From contig OY997590.1 of the NCBI GenBank assembly GCA_963921825.1, forward strand, positions 50,485,039 through 50,549,038: a stretch of DNA of 64,000 nucleotides, given 5' to 3'. The notes under the pieces were generated by a model, which was given only the letters and a program-made list of their open reading frames with translations, was not told the origin of the DNA and did no database searches. Both the position numbers and the translations under genes were made by a program. Position 1 is the first letter of the stretch. Every line of letters begins with the position of its first letter. The DNA comes from Erodium maritimum (Eukaryota; Streptophyta; Magnoliopsida; Geraniales; Geraniaceae). Positions 34,057-45,530 of the stretch are shown here, in pieces.

Positions 34057-35744
34057 TGTTAGTCTTAGTGCCCGTAGTTCAATCCTAAATGTCCAAATGT
34101 ATATATCATCGTTAGCAATAAAATTAAAGCGGCTTTATATTACTTATGTGTTGGAGTAATATATCGATGTGTGCTCTGATCTATGCCCACCATGCGAATA
34201 GAACCATAGATCGAGATAGATCACACTCGATGGGTCCCTAGTCAACAAAGCTTCACTAGAAGCGACTAGTATGAAAGATGGCTCTTTATGGCTTACGTTC
34301 TGTTAGTCATTGGAATGGGATTCCGGAGTCTGATCATAGATATCATGTGGGACATGATATTGGACGACCCGCCCTGAATATGTGCCATAGATTAAGTCAT
34401 GAACATATTCAGTGTTGTAGCTTGTCATGTATCCTTAGACCAAGGAGTCTTTGTGATCGCTATGTAGTCAACAACTGAGTTTGACCTGAGCCTAACGTTG
34501 TCCGTAACAGGGCTTCCATAACGGCCAGGATTGGCTTGGGGACGGGCTACATGAGTGACACGAAAGACGGCTAAGGGATTTATCCCTCATACTAAGGTAT
34601 GGGAAAGATATCGGTTCTCGGCCACTTGATCGAGAGTGACTGGAAGAATAGCATGGCCATGCACATGATACTGGGTATCATATCTTCAGTCATCTCACAT
34701 ATCAAGGAACGGTGATTGAGAATAATAAGGATGACGGCTCTATGCCTTATCTCAATCAGGATATCGGAGATAAAAGGATAATGACAGGGACGACGGAAAG
34801 GTTAGAATCGACAGGGTCGATTCGTTATGTAGTGTCAGGCAATACTAAAGTCTCGTTAGTTGCCACTTAAATAGGATCAAGTAAAATGGGATTTTACGTT
34901 GATCTATTGACATGCATAAACCTAAGGGTCACACCGGAGGATGAAACTCATTGACACATTTATGGAGAATGGCCAAAAGGGAGTTGTCTCGGGACATGAC
35001 CAAAACTGGGTTTTGGGTCATGTGCCCGTAAGTGAATAGGACTTTACGGATCGAGACAAGGCTTGGAGTCTTGGGATTGATCGCGTCGGATAATGTTGGA
35101 CATTTCCGGTATGGAAGGCATGGAGGCGATGAGCGAATCACGGGACCTCGTTGGAAATGGTCACGGGCCATGTTCCAAGAAGCCCATGAAAGGCCCATGC
35201 AACCAAGGCCCATGGAACTAATTAATCAAGTCTTGATTAATTAGTACTAAGTAAGCAAGACAAGGATTAAGGTGTTGGTGATTCACCACCTAACCCAATC
35301 TTGTCTTGCCATACTTTGTCCTATTTACACCTTACTTGACACCATACTTGTCCCATGCCTTTAGTTGGACAAGTATGGGTTTTGTTATGTTTAAGTCATC
35401 TTTTTTCAACATAACAAACACAAGACAAGAATAGGAAACACATTTTCTCTCCCTCTTCCATGGCCATTTCGGGTTTGGCTAGTTTCCTCCTCCATTTTTG
35501 TGTTCTTGAGTCCTCAAAGAGAAGAACTACGTGGCTTTGATTCCCATGTGGATACGTAGGCGTCTTGGAGACTCAAGCCAATCATTCGTTAACCGGTGTT
35601 CTTGTTTTGGTAAGAACTAGTGCTGAATTTTTCTCTTGTTAATCCATTCTTTGTTAGTTGTTTCATGGTTCTAATTGTCTCTTGGTTTTCATTGATTTTC
35701 CGCTGCGAGTTGGTTCATCTCCAACCCTACCAAGAGACCCAACA
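34057..35744 (+). mobile_element. CopA-7: solo LTR nested in GyB-2
   Basis: A full 1688-bp CopA LTR, TGTTAGTCTTAGTGCCCG to GAGACCCAACA, with a perfect CTTAG duplication (34052-34056, 35745-35749). It lies just after the chromodomain coding end of GyB-2. It is close to the CopA-1 LTRs and matches the 5' one in the terminal ~430 bp. Confidence 0.96.
35155..35245 (+). promoter_or_regulatory. GGCCCA cluster and 29-bp palindrome in the CopA LTR
   Basis: GGCCCAT occurs at about 35192 and 35207, with GGGCC and AGCCCAT variants from 35165, followed by a perfect inverted repeat with 14-bp arms and one-base centre (35217-35245; arm ACTAATTAATCAAG). The block recurs in most CopA LTRs, for example at 3019, 9778, 27368, 45288 and 56754. 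GGCCCA is the plant site II element bound by TCP factors. A promoter role in U3 is inference. Confidence 0.5.
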
Positions 35745-35749
35745 CTTAG

Positions 35750-36352
35750 GAAGTCGAACAGATCGGGGTACTTCGCGCGAACCTCGTCCTCGCGTTCCCA
35801 AGTCGACTCAACCTCGTGGTGCCGCCACTGCACCCGTTCTAAGCGGATAACCTTTCCGCGCCGGACCGGCTCTCGTGGGTCCGTTTCCGAACCCGGTTTC
35901 TCCTCATACGAGACATCACCCGTTACCGCGACATCTGCCCACTCATTGACGTCCTCAAAACCTCGAAAGGCCCGATACACCGCGGGGCTAACCCGCCTCC
36001 GCCACGGTTGAAACGCATTAGTCCACCCTTCGGACTCACCTCCAGGAATACACGACCACTGATTGCTGACTCGAGAGGTCGGCGTCGTCTGTCAGCATAG
36101 CTCCTGCTGACTCTGTGCGGTCTCCAACCGCTCACGTTTCGGCACGACCAACTCAGCTGTCTCTCGGTCCAGTTCTAGACCCACTGAACCCTTATTCCTC
36201 ACTTCTGCCCAGCACACGGGCGATCGACCTGGCCTACCATACAACGCTTCAAACGGTGCCATCATGATACTGGCCTGAAAGCTGTTGTTGTAGGCGAACT
36301 CGACTAACCGTTCACGAAACCCATCGTGACGTGCCCCATTTCCACCATGCAA
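35750..36352 (-). pseudogene. GyB-2 integrase C-terminus and chromodomain
   Basis: From the N side: LVEFAYNNSFQASIMMAPFE and ALYGRPGRSPVCWAEV (36180-36310), the conserved end of the gypsy integrase core; then DRRRRPLE, VFLEVSPKGG and IGPFEVL (GPF/Y domain); then RRGKVIRLERVQWRHHEVES and TWEREDEVRAKYPDLF (to about 35760), a chromodomain of the plant chromovirus type, used in related elements to target heterochromatin. Frames are broken between these. The segment upstream of LVEFAY joins directly to WWKWG-like sequence, so the catalytic core is deleted. Confidence 0.9.
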
Positions 36353-36655
36353 CCTGCAGTGGTTGCAGTAAACTAGCGGGACGCTGTTGTTCGGCTCTCA
36401 CCTGTCGATGAGTGAGGCACCGCGATACCAAATCCACGACCGCTCTCCGCATCCCGCTCCACTAGACAACCACCTGATGTCGCGCTCCTCTTAGTGCCAT
36501 TCACGTGCACTGTTAGACGCGAATGCTGCGACTCTCGCAGCTCGTCGCCTCCGCCGTCACGCGGTATGTACGAACCTCCGCGATACCGTAACTCCCAATT
36601 AGCACAGCGATCCCAGCACTCGGCGTCAGCACCGCCGACAACCCTCTCCCGGATC
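36353..36655 (-). pseudogene. GyB-2 integrase zinc-domain remnant
   Basis: In broken frames it shows WELRYRG, RESQHSRLTVHV and, before the core deletion, LQPLQVAWWKWG. These correspond to the H2C2 zinc domain of gypsy integrase and the WKWE..TMDF approach to the first catalytic Asp. Everything from there to LVEFAY is absent. Confidence 0.75.
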
Positions 36656-36658
36656 TTT

Positions 36659-37426
36659 GTCGTCTACAAACACCACCACAAACCGATTTAAGAACGGCCG
36701 GAATATACTGTTCATCAGATCCAAGAACGATGCAAGTGCGTTCGGCAGTCCAAAGTCATCACCCCGAACTCGTAATGCTCATAGCATGTCCGGAATACAG
36801 TCCTTGCGACGCCCCCCTCTCGGACTCGCAGCTGGTAGTATCCGGATCGTAGGTCGATCTTTGAGAAATACGTCGACCCTCTCAACTGGTCGAACAAGTC
36901 GTCAATTTTTCGGCATCGGGTATCGGTTGTACACCGTAACCCGGTTCAGTTTCCGGTAGTCCATGCAAATCCGAAGCTCTCCACTCTTCTTCTTCACGAA
37001 GAGTGTTGGCGCTCCACACGGCGATGTGCTCGGACGAATAAACCCCTTCGCCCGAAATTCCTCGAGCTGACGCTTCAGCTCGGTCAACTCTACTGGCGCG
37101 AACCTGTAGGGTGCCATCGATAACGCTGACGTTACCGGCACCAGGTCAATCCTGAACTCCACCTCACGAACTGGTGGCAACCCGCTCAACTCTTCAGGAG
37201 AGACCTCGGGAAACCCCCGTACCCTTCGCGGTAACTCTCGGCTCTGCCCGGCCGATACTTCCTCCACTGCGGACCACGCCGACAAGAGAACCCCGCTATT
37301 ACTACCCAGCACACACGACAACTTCGTGTTGCCTGCTGACACTGTCACTCGTCGCCTGAAACAGTCGATATCGGCTCGGTACTTCGCCTGCCAATCCATT
37401 CCCGAGTTTACGTCAAAGGTTGTCAT
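36659..37426 (-). pseudogene. GyB-2 reverse transcriptase remnant, truncated at FVDD
   Basis: 36902-37426 carries the protease end ([14 protein letters not shown]) and the RT N-terminus: [67 protein letters not shown] and NRYPMP. 36715-36897 continues [20 protein letters not shown]. The polymerase motif FVVVFVDD is at 36659-36682, after which the sequence jumps directly into the integrase zinc domain, removing the RT thumb and RNase H. PREVEF..DL.PGT-type motifs place it with Tekay/Del chromoviruses. Confidence 0.92.
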
Positions 37427-37429
37427 TTA

Positions 37430-37748
37430 GTAAGTATTCTTCCCACGGATACAAGCACAAGTTCAATCGTTGTCGATCCTCACGGATCCTCGCAGTCTCT
37501 CTAAGACCTCGCTCCACTTCCGTCGTCGTGCCTACCAACTCCGAACATACCCGATCCTCGGGGTGAGGGCTCGATCCAGCATCAGGGCTCTTGAGCCCTC
37601 TCTCGAGCCTCTTTTATCAGCTCGCTTTTCTAACTTCGCAGGCACGACAGACCTTTGTCAACACCACACTACCACCAACCGGCGTGTCCCGACGCAGGGG
37701 TGGACTCAACGGCTCTAACTCAGCACAACTCGACGAAGCAGAAGAGTG
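37430..37748 (-). pseudogene. GyB-2 protease N-terminal remnant
   Basis: The frame 37617-37748 has PLRRDTPVGGSVVLTKVCRA and CEVRKA, matching the gypsy protease region that precedes DVILGMDWL. The catalytic DSG/DTG would be farther upstream, where an LTR-like fragment now stands. Confidence 0.7.
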
Positions 37749-38060
37749 TGACGCCCCGTTACCCATTAAAGTTGACGCACAAAACGGAGACCGAACATCC
37801 ATTCCCTTAGTCACCCCGGTAAGGTACAGTGCAACCCTCACACGGTCCTCTATGCATTTACTTATAACTTTCCGCAACCAAACCAGTGTTCGCTACTCAT
37901 CCCTTACAGGAAAAGTAGTAAAGGGGATGAGCGTTATGCTCACCTCCATGGACACCCGTTCGATTATGGCATACTAGTAACGCACTAAAGACTTACCGAT
38001 CTAACCAGGGCAACCACTAACTCAAAAACTGATGCCAAACGTCACACTGCTCACGCTATC
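37749..38060 (-). repeat. LTR-like fragment embedded between the GyB-2 leader and protease
   Basis: It begins TGTGACGCCCCGTTACCC, resembling the GyB LTR edge TGTCACGCCCC, and continues with AGGAAAAGTAGTAAAGGGGA, TGAGCGTTATGCTCACC and GGCATACTAGTA, all matching the same order at about 1375-1447 in the GyB-1 LTR. It replaces the place where gag and the protease active site should be. It is a diverged copy, not the GyB-2 LTR itself. Confidence 0.65.
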
Positions 38061-39308
38061 AACACCTCAAGTACTCGCTCACGTAAGATAAACCTCGAAA
38101 CGGGGATTATGGTCTCAATTCAGCGACTACTGTTGCTTACAACCTCAATACCCCAATTACCCGATCACGTAGAGAAATTCCAATGGGGATCCTACTATCA
38201 TCTCAGCAACCCACTATTGCTCACATCCTTGATACCCTAGTTACTCGATCATGTAGGGAACCTCAAACAAGCCACTCACGTGAAGGAAACCTCAAACCAC
38301 CCGTTCACGCGAGGGAAACCTCGAACACCCGTTCACCTATGGAAAACCTAGTTCGTATGGCGCCACAGCGCACCAACCCTAACCCCTCTCTGCGGTGAGA
38401 CTCTCACACCGAGGTGCTGTAACAATACCGCAGGTTATTGATGAGTCTCGAACCCAAGACCTCATCCCTTAACCCGAACTTACGACCTTTACACCCAACA
38501 CAACCGTGAACACCGCCACGCAAGCCAACACTCAAATTGTACAATCAAGACGGTGAGAAGGACAGGGGTCACGAACCCGTGAAAGACCCCGTCACGGTTG
38601 GGATCACGGTGCCGTGACAAAAACCAAAAATTCGCCAAATCGTTCTGGTCCGTCACGGATCTGTGACAGGATCCGTGACGCTCACGCAGACCTGTTTTCC
38701 AAACTCGGTTCCACTCGAATCTTAACCCGTTTTAACCCTAAAATTATCCTTAAACGACACACACGCTTGACCACCAATTCAGCGAACACACGCACCACGA
38801 CTCACAGACAAATCAAGTCATCCAACCTCAACCAAAACACAAGCCGACACGGTCAAACAACAACACAACAACACTCGCCCACCGGGCCAACCAACACCGA
38901 ACCACGCCCACCGGGCCAACCAAAATCAAATACGCCCTCAGGGCCAATCAAATATTTTTTTTAAAAAACTTTCTCCACTTCATTGGAAACCTCATTTCTT
39001 GACATCAGGTAGTTACAACCCGGTCCAGGCGTCCCCGAACTACATTGTACCCACTTGACATCAACACCGTCACGCTCGACTACAGGGGTGCCCCTGAGTC
39101 GAGTCGCGACAGTTTAAAAACATTTCACGCAGCAACACACAAACACTGTGCCAGTAACCCCGTACTGCACAAGCACATAACAAAAACAGGACTCAAGTCC
39201 TAACGGGTCTACACACGAGTTCCGACTTGCGTACCCAACGCACGACGGGACTTTATGGACTCGACTCTCCCACCTAATTGACGTGCAGTCCGAGGTGTGA
39301 AACCTCGT
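38061..39308 (-). other. GyB-2 untranslated leader
   Basis: Collinear with GyB-1 1-1108: the CACGTGAAGGAAACC repeats at about 38275-38310, the CCGTCACGG palindromic motifs at about 38575-38685 and the ACCCGGTCCAGGCGTCC block at about 39015. No coding frame is credible. Confidence 0.8.
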
Positions 39309-39320
39309 GCTTTGATACCA
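39309..39320 (-). other. Primer-binding site of GyB-2
   Basis: On the minus strand this is TGGTATCAAAGC, one base different from the initiator tRNA-Met complement found in GyB-1, three bases from the LTR. Confidence 0.85.
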
Positions 39321-39323
39321 AGA

Positions 39324-42300
39324 TGTCACGCCCCAATTTCAGCGAACCGAACTCGGGACGCGAACATTTAAAAAGATACGATACTTGAAACCTGTTTTCA
39401 TTAAATCACTTTAAAAAGCCAGTTTAGTTCAGCAAAGAATATTAGTTACATCTCAAAAATATTAGTCCCACACTTGGACAAAACGAGGTACACGTCACTA
39501 GACTCAAAACACCCAGCAACCCGCTTCAAGCTCTTCAAGCTTCGGAAGCTCACCTAGTCCAGACTGCGAACGGTACCTGTAGGAAAAGCAGCTAGGGGTG
39601 AGCGTTCGCTCACCACCACAGATAACAGACTGACTACGGCATACTTAGTAGACAAAGTCGGTGACACCAACAACGACTCAAAAGACACACACACGACCAA
39701 TACTTTCCTCAACTGACTCAACATTCGGACACGTGATGTAGACCCCACACTACGATCGACGACCTCCTCCAAGACACGACTGACACACAATACCAAACAA
39801 GATCACAAAGGATCGCAAACCGGCTGCTCAGTAACCAATCTCTGTCTCTCGCCCTTTCCGATCCCAGTCAGTACAGGCGGTCGACCTGTCGCGCAACTTC
39901 TCCCGATCCCAGTCGGGAGGCTAACCCACAACCTCTCCGCTTCACCCGATCCCAGTCGGGTGGTTAGCCATACCCGCGCGTCCTTCCCCCGATCCCAGTC
40001 GGGGAGCTAGCCCACAACCCCTCCGCTTCTCCCGATCCCAGTCGGGAGGCTAGCTACACCACACAACCTCCACCAGTATCAGGTAACCAAACACAATTAC
40101 AAACAAGTTCAAACAGACAGTGACGACACTAGTGACAACTCCACAGGCACTCAAGGCCAACAAGACACCAACAACCAAACACAGGTTCAACAACCCTACG
40201 CGCCCTCATGGCCACCCAAGACACCAACGGTAAAGTACGGGTTCACAACCCCACGGGCACTCACGGCCACACAAAAATCCGAAACGACAACACGGGCTCT
40301 CATGGCCACCCAAGACTCAGCAATAAATAACACAGGCTCTCAAGGCCACCCAAACTCGACAATAAATAACACGGGCTCTCAAGGCCACCCAACTCAACAA
40401 TAAATAACACGGGCTCTCAAGGCCACCCAAACTCGACAATAAATAACACGGGCTCTCAAGGCCACCCAAACTCAACAACAAATAACGCACAACAACCTCC
40501 GGCATAATCGATGCCTCCAACAGTCCTAAGATCACTAGTTTCACAAACAACCTCCGGGCATGGTCATATGCCTCCAGCAGTCCTATTATCAACAGTTTCA
40601 CAATCAACCTCCGGGCATGGTCATATGCCTCCAGTAAATCAATTATCGCTAAGTTCTCTGCTCCTACGACACTACTAAGTGTCACATGCTTTTCCAATTA
40701 TCGCTACAATCCCGTATCATGCTTTTCTAATATTCGATAACCTAAATAACCCACGACACCCCGGTGTCACATGCAATTCTACAGTTAACTTTCCCTAGTC
40801 AGGGCCGAGATCCGGCTACTTTTCCCTACCTCAACCGAAGAACACCCGCTACGCTTCCTAGCTGCTGACGTTCTGACTCGCTACCTCCGGGCTTCACTTC
40901 GATCGAAGCCGAACGCTAAAGATAACACGAAAGCCATAATTAGAGGCGGTTCCCAGGTAAAATTAAAGGTCACGATTATTCCAGTTTAAAACCGCCAATT
41001 GCCCTTTAAACTCGAGCGGGATAAAAGCGGGGTCACGGCGAATCGGGTTTGAGTACCCGTGCACCGAAACCGGTGCATGTTTCCGAGGCACGGTTCCCAA
41101 GGGACCGATTCAACGTTTCGCTTTCACTCTGTTCTAAGTCCAGTTACCAGTTCAAACCCGAACGTTCAACCGTGCAAAACCATTTTTAAACCCAAATTGA
41201 TTTTAAACTCTCTCCATTTTAAAGCCCTTTTCTTTTCCATTTAAAACCGCTTTCTTTTCTTTTTCTTAACGCTGAGTTTTCATTTTAATACCTCTTTCTA
41301 TTTAAATTAGGTTTTGTTATACTTTCCTTTTGAAAATTGTTTTCTTTTCACAGTTATGTTCCAACTTCGATTCCACACGCCCAAAATCAGTTCTTTTATC
41401 AAAACAGATCTTAACTCTTTTTTGAATAAATCCAATTTTCGTTTTAAAATCAGTTTTCTTTACATTTTCTTTTAATAAAATGTTCTCCTTAATTTTCAGT
41501 TCCGACAACGTCTTTACCACTTCCGATCAACAAAACGGACCAGATCCAGAAAAGCTCGAACCAAATCAAGGCACGAAAACAGAAACAGCGTAAAAGGGAG
41601 AGAGAGCTCGGGTTTTAGACCGGCCGGCCACCGGCGAAGACGCCGACGACCCAAACACCGTGGGTGAGAATCTCACCGTAGGAAACGCAGAAGACGGCGG
41701 TGGGGTGGGTCGTTGCCGTCTCACGAGCTGCTGGGTACGGCGAACTTGCCTCGGATCCAGACCGAGAGGCGAAGGTCTCGGCCGAGCAGCGATGGTCCGA
41801 AACGCCGCGGCGGTTTGGTTGCATCTTCGCCGGCGAGCCAGACGCCACGGGGAAGATGGACGGTGGAGTGAGAGAACGGGAGATAGAGGAAGACGGCAGC
41901 CGGAATCGAGAGAAGAGAGGGAGGAGATCGGTGCTGCTCGGCGTGGTGGTCGTAGAGGGTGAGAGGGGGTTGGTAGTTGAGGGGCGAGGTCGGGACGGTG
42001 ACGTGACGGCGAGAGAAGAAGAAGAAAGAGAGAACACCGGCGGCGGTGGAGGTGGTCGGGAAAGATCGGAAGAGGGAGGCGAGATGGAAGGTGGGGCGGC
42101 CATTTGAGAACGAAGGAGAAGGGAGGAAGGTGAGGGGTCGGTTTCAGAGAGAGGAATGGAGGCGTGAGTTTAGGGTGAGACGAGTCAAAGAATTCAAACC
42201 CTAAAACTGAGGTTAAATACTTCAGGGCTTGGGCCGGGTCGCACACTTGGGCCGGGTCGCTAGTCGGGTCTGGCCCAGCTCGGTCCAGCTTCTTCTTTTT

Positions 42301-42427
42301 TTCTTTTTTTGCAGATTCAAAAACCATTTTTTTGAACGAAAGAGATTAAACCCAAAATTTACCATCGACGTTCCGATCGATCAAAAACTTAAAACTTAAC
42401 CCGTTTAAAACCGGAGTGGTCTTCACA
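39324..42427 (-). repeat. GyB-2 5' LTR
   Basis: 3104 bp, same edges as the 3' LTR. On the minus strand the GC-rich stretch (41566-42327) has a 253-residue proline/serine-rich chance frame. A TATTTAA at about 42210-42216 (minus) just before it is a possible TATA box, matching 33790 in the other LTR. Confidence 0.93.
39858..40062. repeat. Five 43-45-bp repeats in the GyB-2 5' LTR
   Basis: Units with CCGATCCCAGTCGGG cores start at 39858, 39903, 39946, 39989 and 40032. The core has complementary arms CCCGA/TCGGG, so each unit could form a small hairpin. A second repeat, ACACGGGCTCTCAAGGCCAC, is present five times at about 40290-40470. Confidence 0.85.
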
Positions 42428-42432
42428 GAAAA

Positions 42433-43228
42433 CTCCATTTCCAATATTATCATTATATACTTCCTTGTCAAACACGGATACAGATATAATATTCCTACTA
42501 AAAGTAGGTGTGCAATATACATTATACAATACTAAGACAAGGCCACTTGGCAAAGCAAGACTCATGGATCCTAAAGCAGTCGCCACAACTCTGAGGTCCA
42601 CTTCGTGCTTTCCAAACCTCTCCTACTTTCAGCCACCATATATTAGTGCATGTGTGAGATTCAGTCCTGGTATCTAATACCCATGAATCTTTGGAAGTAG
42701 AGAGATGTAGCTCTATAGAGTTAATACCGGATGAAGGCACGGTCCCACCGCCCTTCCTTAGATCATCCAGGTTTCCTGATGAAGGCGCAGTCCTACTGCC
42801 CTTCTTCAGATCATCCACGCTATTTGATGAAGGCGCAGTCCCACTGTCCTTCTTCAGATCAGTCGTGAACTTCCTGTAATCCCGGTTCCCATGACCAGGC
42901 TATTGGCAGTAGAAGCAGACATTCTCAGGTGTCTCATCTTTCCTGCCAAGTGCGCATGGGCCCCGCCCTTGCCACTTCCAATTCCCTTGTTGACCATCAG
43001 AATATCCTTGGATCCCAGATCCCTGATATATTCTTCTCAGCAATTAATGACACTTCATGTAACTCTGATATGGTCTTAGAGACAGCCTTGTCAAGGACAT
43101 ATTCTTTGCGTTCAGACTTGAGGACTATGCTCAAAATTCTGTACCAGTCCAAATAGTTTGTCCCATTGACTTGACCCTGTCAAGAATGGTTTTTAATGAC
43201 AAACTTTTAATGTTCGCTGAATTTGCCA
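42433..43228 (-). pseudogene. CopA-6 gag and protease remnant
   Basis: Minus-strand gag start ATG at 43226-43228. The zinc knuckle lies near 42880-42920, in-frame stop included, then three 48-bp repeats (42730-42865). The protease segment is SWVLDTRTESHTC, with DTG changed to DTR (42666-42674). This is the part of CopA-6 upstream of the GyB-2 insertion; the reading order continues at 31243. Confidence 0.85.
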
Positions 43229-44772
43229 TTTGATCTACAACAGATAAAATTCAATCAGTAAACTGAATAAATTTTATGAAGATCAAGCTTAAACACCAAC
43301 AATCGATTCTAAACCTTTAGAATCTGAAACCAAGATCCTTGATTCACTCGATTAAGCTGAACTAATGCTCACCACTTAATCGAGCTATGTAGGTAGGACT
43401 CCATCCAATCACATCCAATGTGACTCTTGGCTAGGGTATGCACTTATGTACAAGGCTTACCCTATAGGTTACCCTAGCTCAACCTCAGGCTGAGAATCGT
43501 AGTCGGGTCCACCAATTTTCAATTATGGCCCGTCACTATGTAGGTGCTCCACTAATGCGCACGACACCCACATATGCCGTCCTAACCTACTACCCCACTT
43601 TCCCATGGATGCTCCGTTAATGCGCATGACACCCATAGGATGGGGAGGTAGTAAGGTGTTGATAATTGGGAGGTATCGGACATGACCCGTTTTTACTTGT
43701 CCGGTTGTGTTTAAAACTTTGACACATCCTAGATGCGATGAGCACATCAACTACATTCAAAATGCAATGATGCCTCAAATTACATCCAATGTAATTCTTC
43801 CTTTGAACCCGTCAACTACATCCAATGTAATGACGATTCTAAGTGCTCACACACAAGGATTAAAATTCCAATTTTATCTTTGCATGTGAGGTGATATGCT
43901 CGGTAAATAAAGTTAAGCATGCAATTCTAAAACACATAGAATTAGTCATGCAGAAACTAAACCAAGGATAAAGCGATAAATGTGCACATAATAGCCCCCT
44001 AAACTAACTCCCACTAGCTTCTTGAGCTCCACCGACTCCAAGCCGATGCGAACACCCGAAAAGACACCAAATGACCTTTTCGCCCTTTCTTCGTCTTGAG
44101 TAAAATATTACAATTTAATACACGACTCGCAGGTCGGGAATAAATAAATATTACAAACAAGTGGTTCGACGACCACACCCTGAAAGAATAATTACACGCT
44201 AACTCTAACGGCTCGCAGGCCGTGAAAAGCGATAAATAATTAAATCGAGCTCGGGGCTATTATCTACACCATGCCAACATCACATCACACATCGTGTTAT
44301 CAAAAAATCAGGTTATCAAAGATCATGTGATTTTCCGATTTTATTTAATAGCCAAGTTTCGAATTTTTTTGATGCTCGGTTTATCGAAACCGTTCAAAAA
44401 TGAAACTTTTAAACATTTGATCTTCCAGTTCGCCATGACGGTTCCAAACTCGTCATAACTAGCAAAACGGTTTAGCCTTGGCATATACGCCATCCAATGG
44501 TCATGCTTGGCCTAGCTCCGTCCAACGGAGCCCCGTTCGGTCCCGGTTTCGGCTCCCCGAGAGTCCCGCTCCCGAGACCCGAAAAATCAAAAAAAATTTC
44601 AAAATTTCCAGATTTGAAATAATTTTCAAAAATTCATTTTACATGCATTAAATCCATAAACAAGAATTAAAAACATGTTATCAAATAATTTAGCAAAACA
44701 ACATGCCAAAAACGAAACTTTCAACCAAAACCTAAACTTTGAACACCGTCTTGTGAATCTCGAAGGTAGCAT
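43229..44772 (-). other. CopA-6 untranslated leader
   Basis: Nearly the same sequence as CopA-1 7719-9264, including both copies of the TGTCGTGCGCATTAG-type motif (about 43550-43635). No coding frame. Confidence 0.8.
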
Positions 44773-44785
44773 GGCTCTTATACTA
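44773..44785 (-). other. Decayed primer-binding site of CopA-6
   Basis: On the minus strand TAGTATAAGAGCC, two changes from the TGGTATCAGAGCC of CopA-1 and CopA-5. Confidence 0.75.
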
Positions 44786-44786
44786 C

Positions 44787-45530
44787 TGTTGGGTCTTGAG
44801 GTAGGGTTGGAGATGAACCAACTCGCAGCGGAAAATCAAGGAAAACCAAGAGACGATTAAAACCATGAAACAAATAACAAAGAATGGATTCACAAGAGAA
44901 AAATTCGGCACTATTTCTTACCAAAAAAAGAACACCGGTTAACGAATGATTGGCTTGAGTCTCCAAGACGCCTACGTATCCACATGGGAATCAAAGCCAC
45001 GTAGTTCTTATCTTTGAGGACTCAAGAACACAAAAATGGAGGTGGGAGCTTGCCAAACCCGAAATTGCAAGGGAAGGGGGAGAGAAGTTGTGTTTCCTAT
45101 TCTAGTCTTGTGTTTGTTATGTTGAAAAAAGATGACTTAAACATAACAAAACCCATACTTGTCCAACTAAAGGCATGGGACAAGCATGGTGACAAGTAAG
45201 GTGTAAATAGGACAAAGTATGGCAAGACAAGATTGGGTTAGGTGGTGAATCACCAACACCTTAATCCTTGTTTTGCTTACTTAGTACTAATTAATCAAGA
45301 CTTGATTAATTAGTTCCATGGGGCTTGGTTGCATGGGCCTTTCATGGGCCTCTTGGAACATGGCCCGTGGCCATTTCCAACGAGGTCCCGTGGTTCGCTC
45401 ATCGCCTCCAAGCCTTCCATACCGGAAATGACCAACATTATCCGATGCGATCAATCCCAAGACTCCAAGCCTTGTCTCGATCCGTAAAGTCCTATTTACT
45501 TACGGGCACATGACCCAAAACCCAGTTTTG
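44787..45530 (-). repeat. CopA-6 5' LTR, first part
   Basis: TGTTGGGTCTTGAGG to CCCAGTTTTG, where it meets the truncated CopA-8 5' LTR in the opposite orientation. It resumes at 53997; by comparison with CopA-1 about 224 bp are missing between the two parts (equivalent of 3264-3487). Confidence 0.9.

Larger units (their letters stand above)
31244..42427 (-). mobile_element. GyB-2: complete Ty3/gypsy chromovirus insertion, non-autonomous
   Basis: 11.2 kb with LTRs at 31244-34002 and 39324-42427 and a perfect 5-bp duplication GAAAA (31239-31243 and 42428-42432). Minus-strand order: primer-binding site, leader, an embedded LTR-like fragment, protease, RT, integrase pieces, chromodomain, polypurine tract. 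Protease-RT-integrase-chromodomain order and RT motifs fit the plant Tekay/Del chromoviruses. Gag, RNase H and the integrase core are missing. CopA-7 is nested near the 3' end. Confidence 0.93.

Noticed and set aside
34278..34478. Identical 66-codon frame repeated at 3786-3986, 10545-10745 and 34278-34478
   Set aside because: It recurs only because CopA LTRs recur; no start context, no domain, and other LTR copies interrupt or alter it.
41566..42327. 253-residue proline/serine-rich frame on the minus strand (and the 203-residue counterpart at 33212-33823)
   Set aside because: Both lie in GyB-2 LTRs, in a GC-rich block with long frames on both strands. The two copies shift frame relative to each other by indels, so no protein is being conserved.
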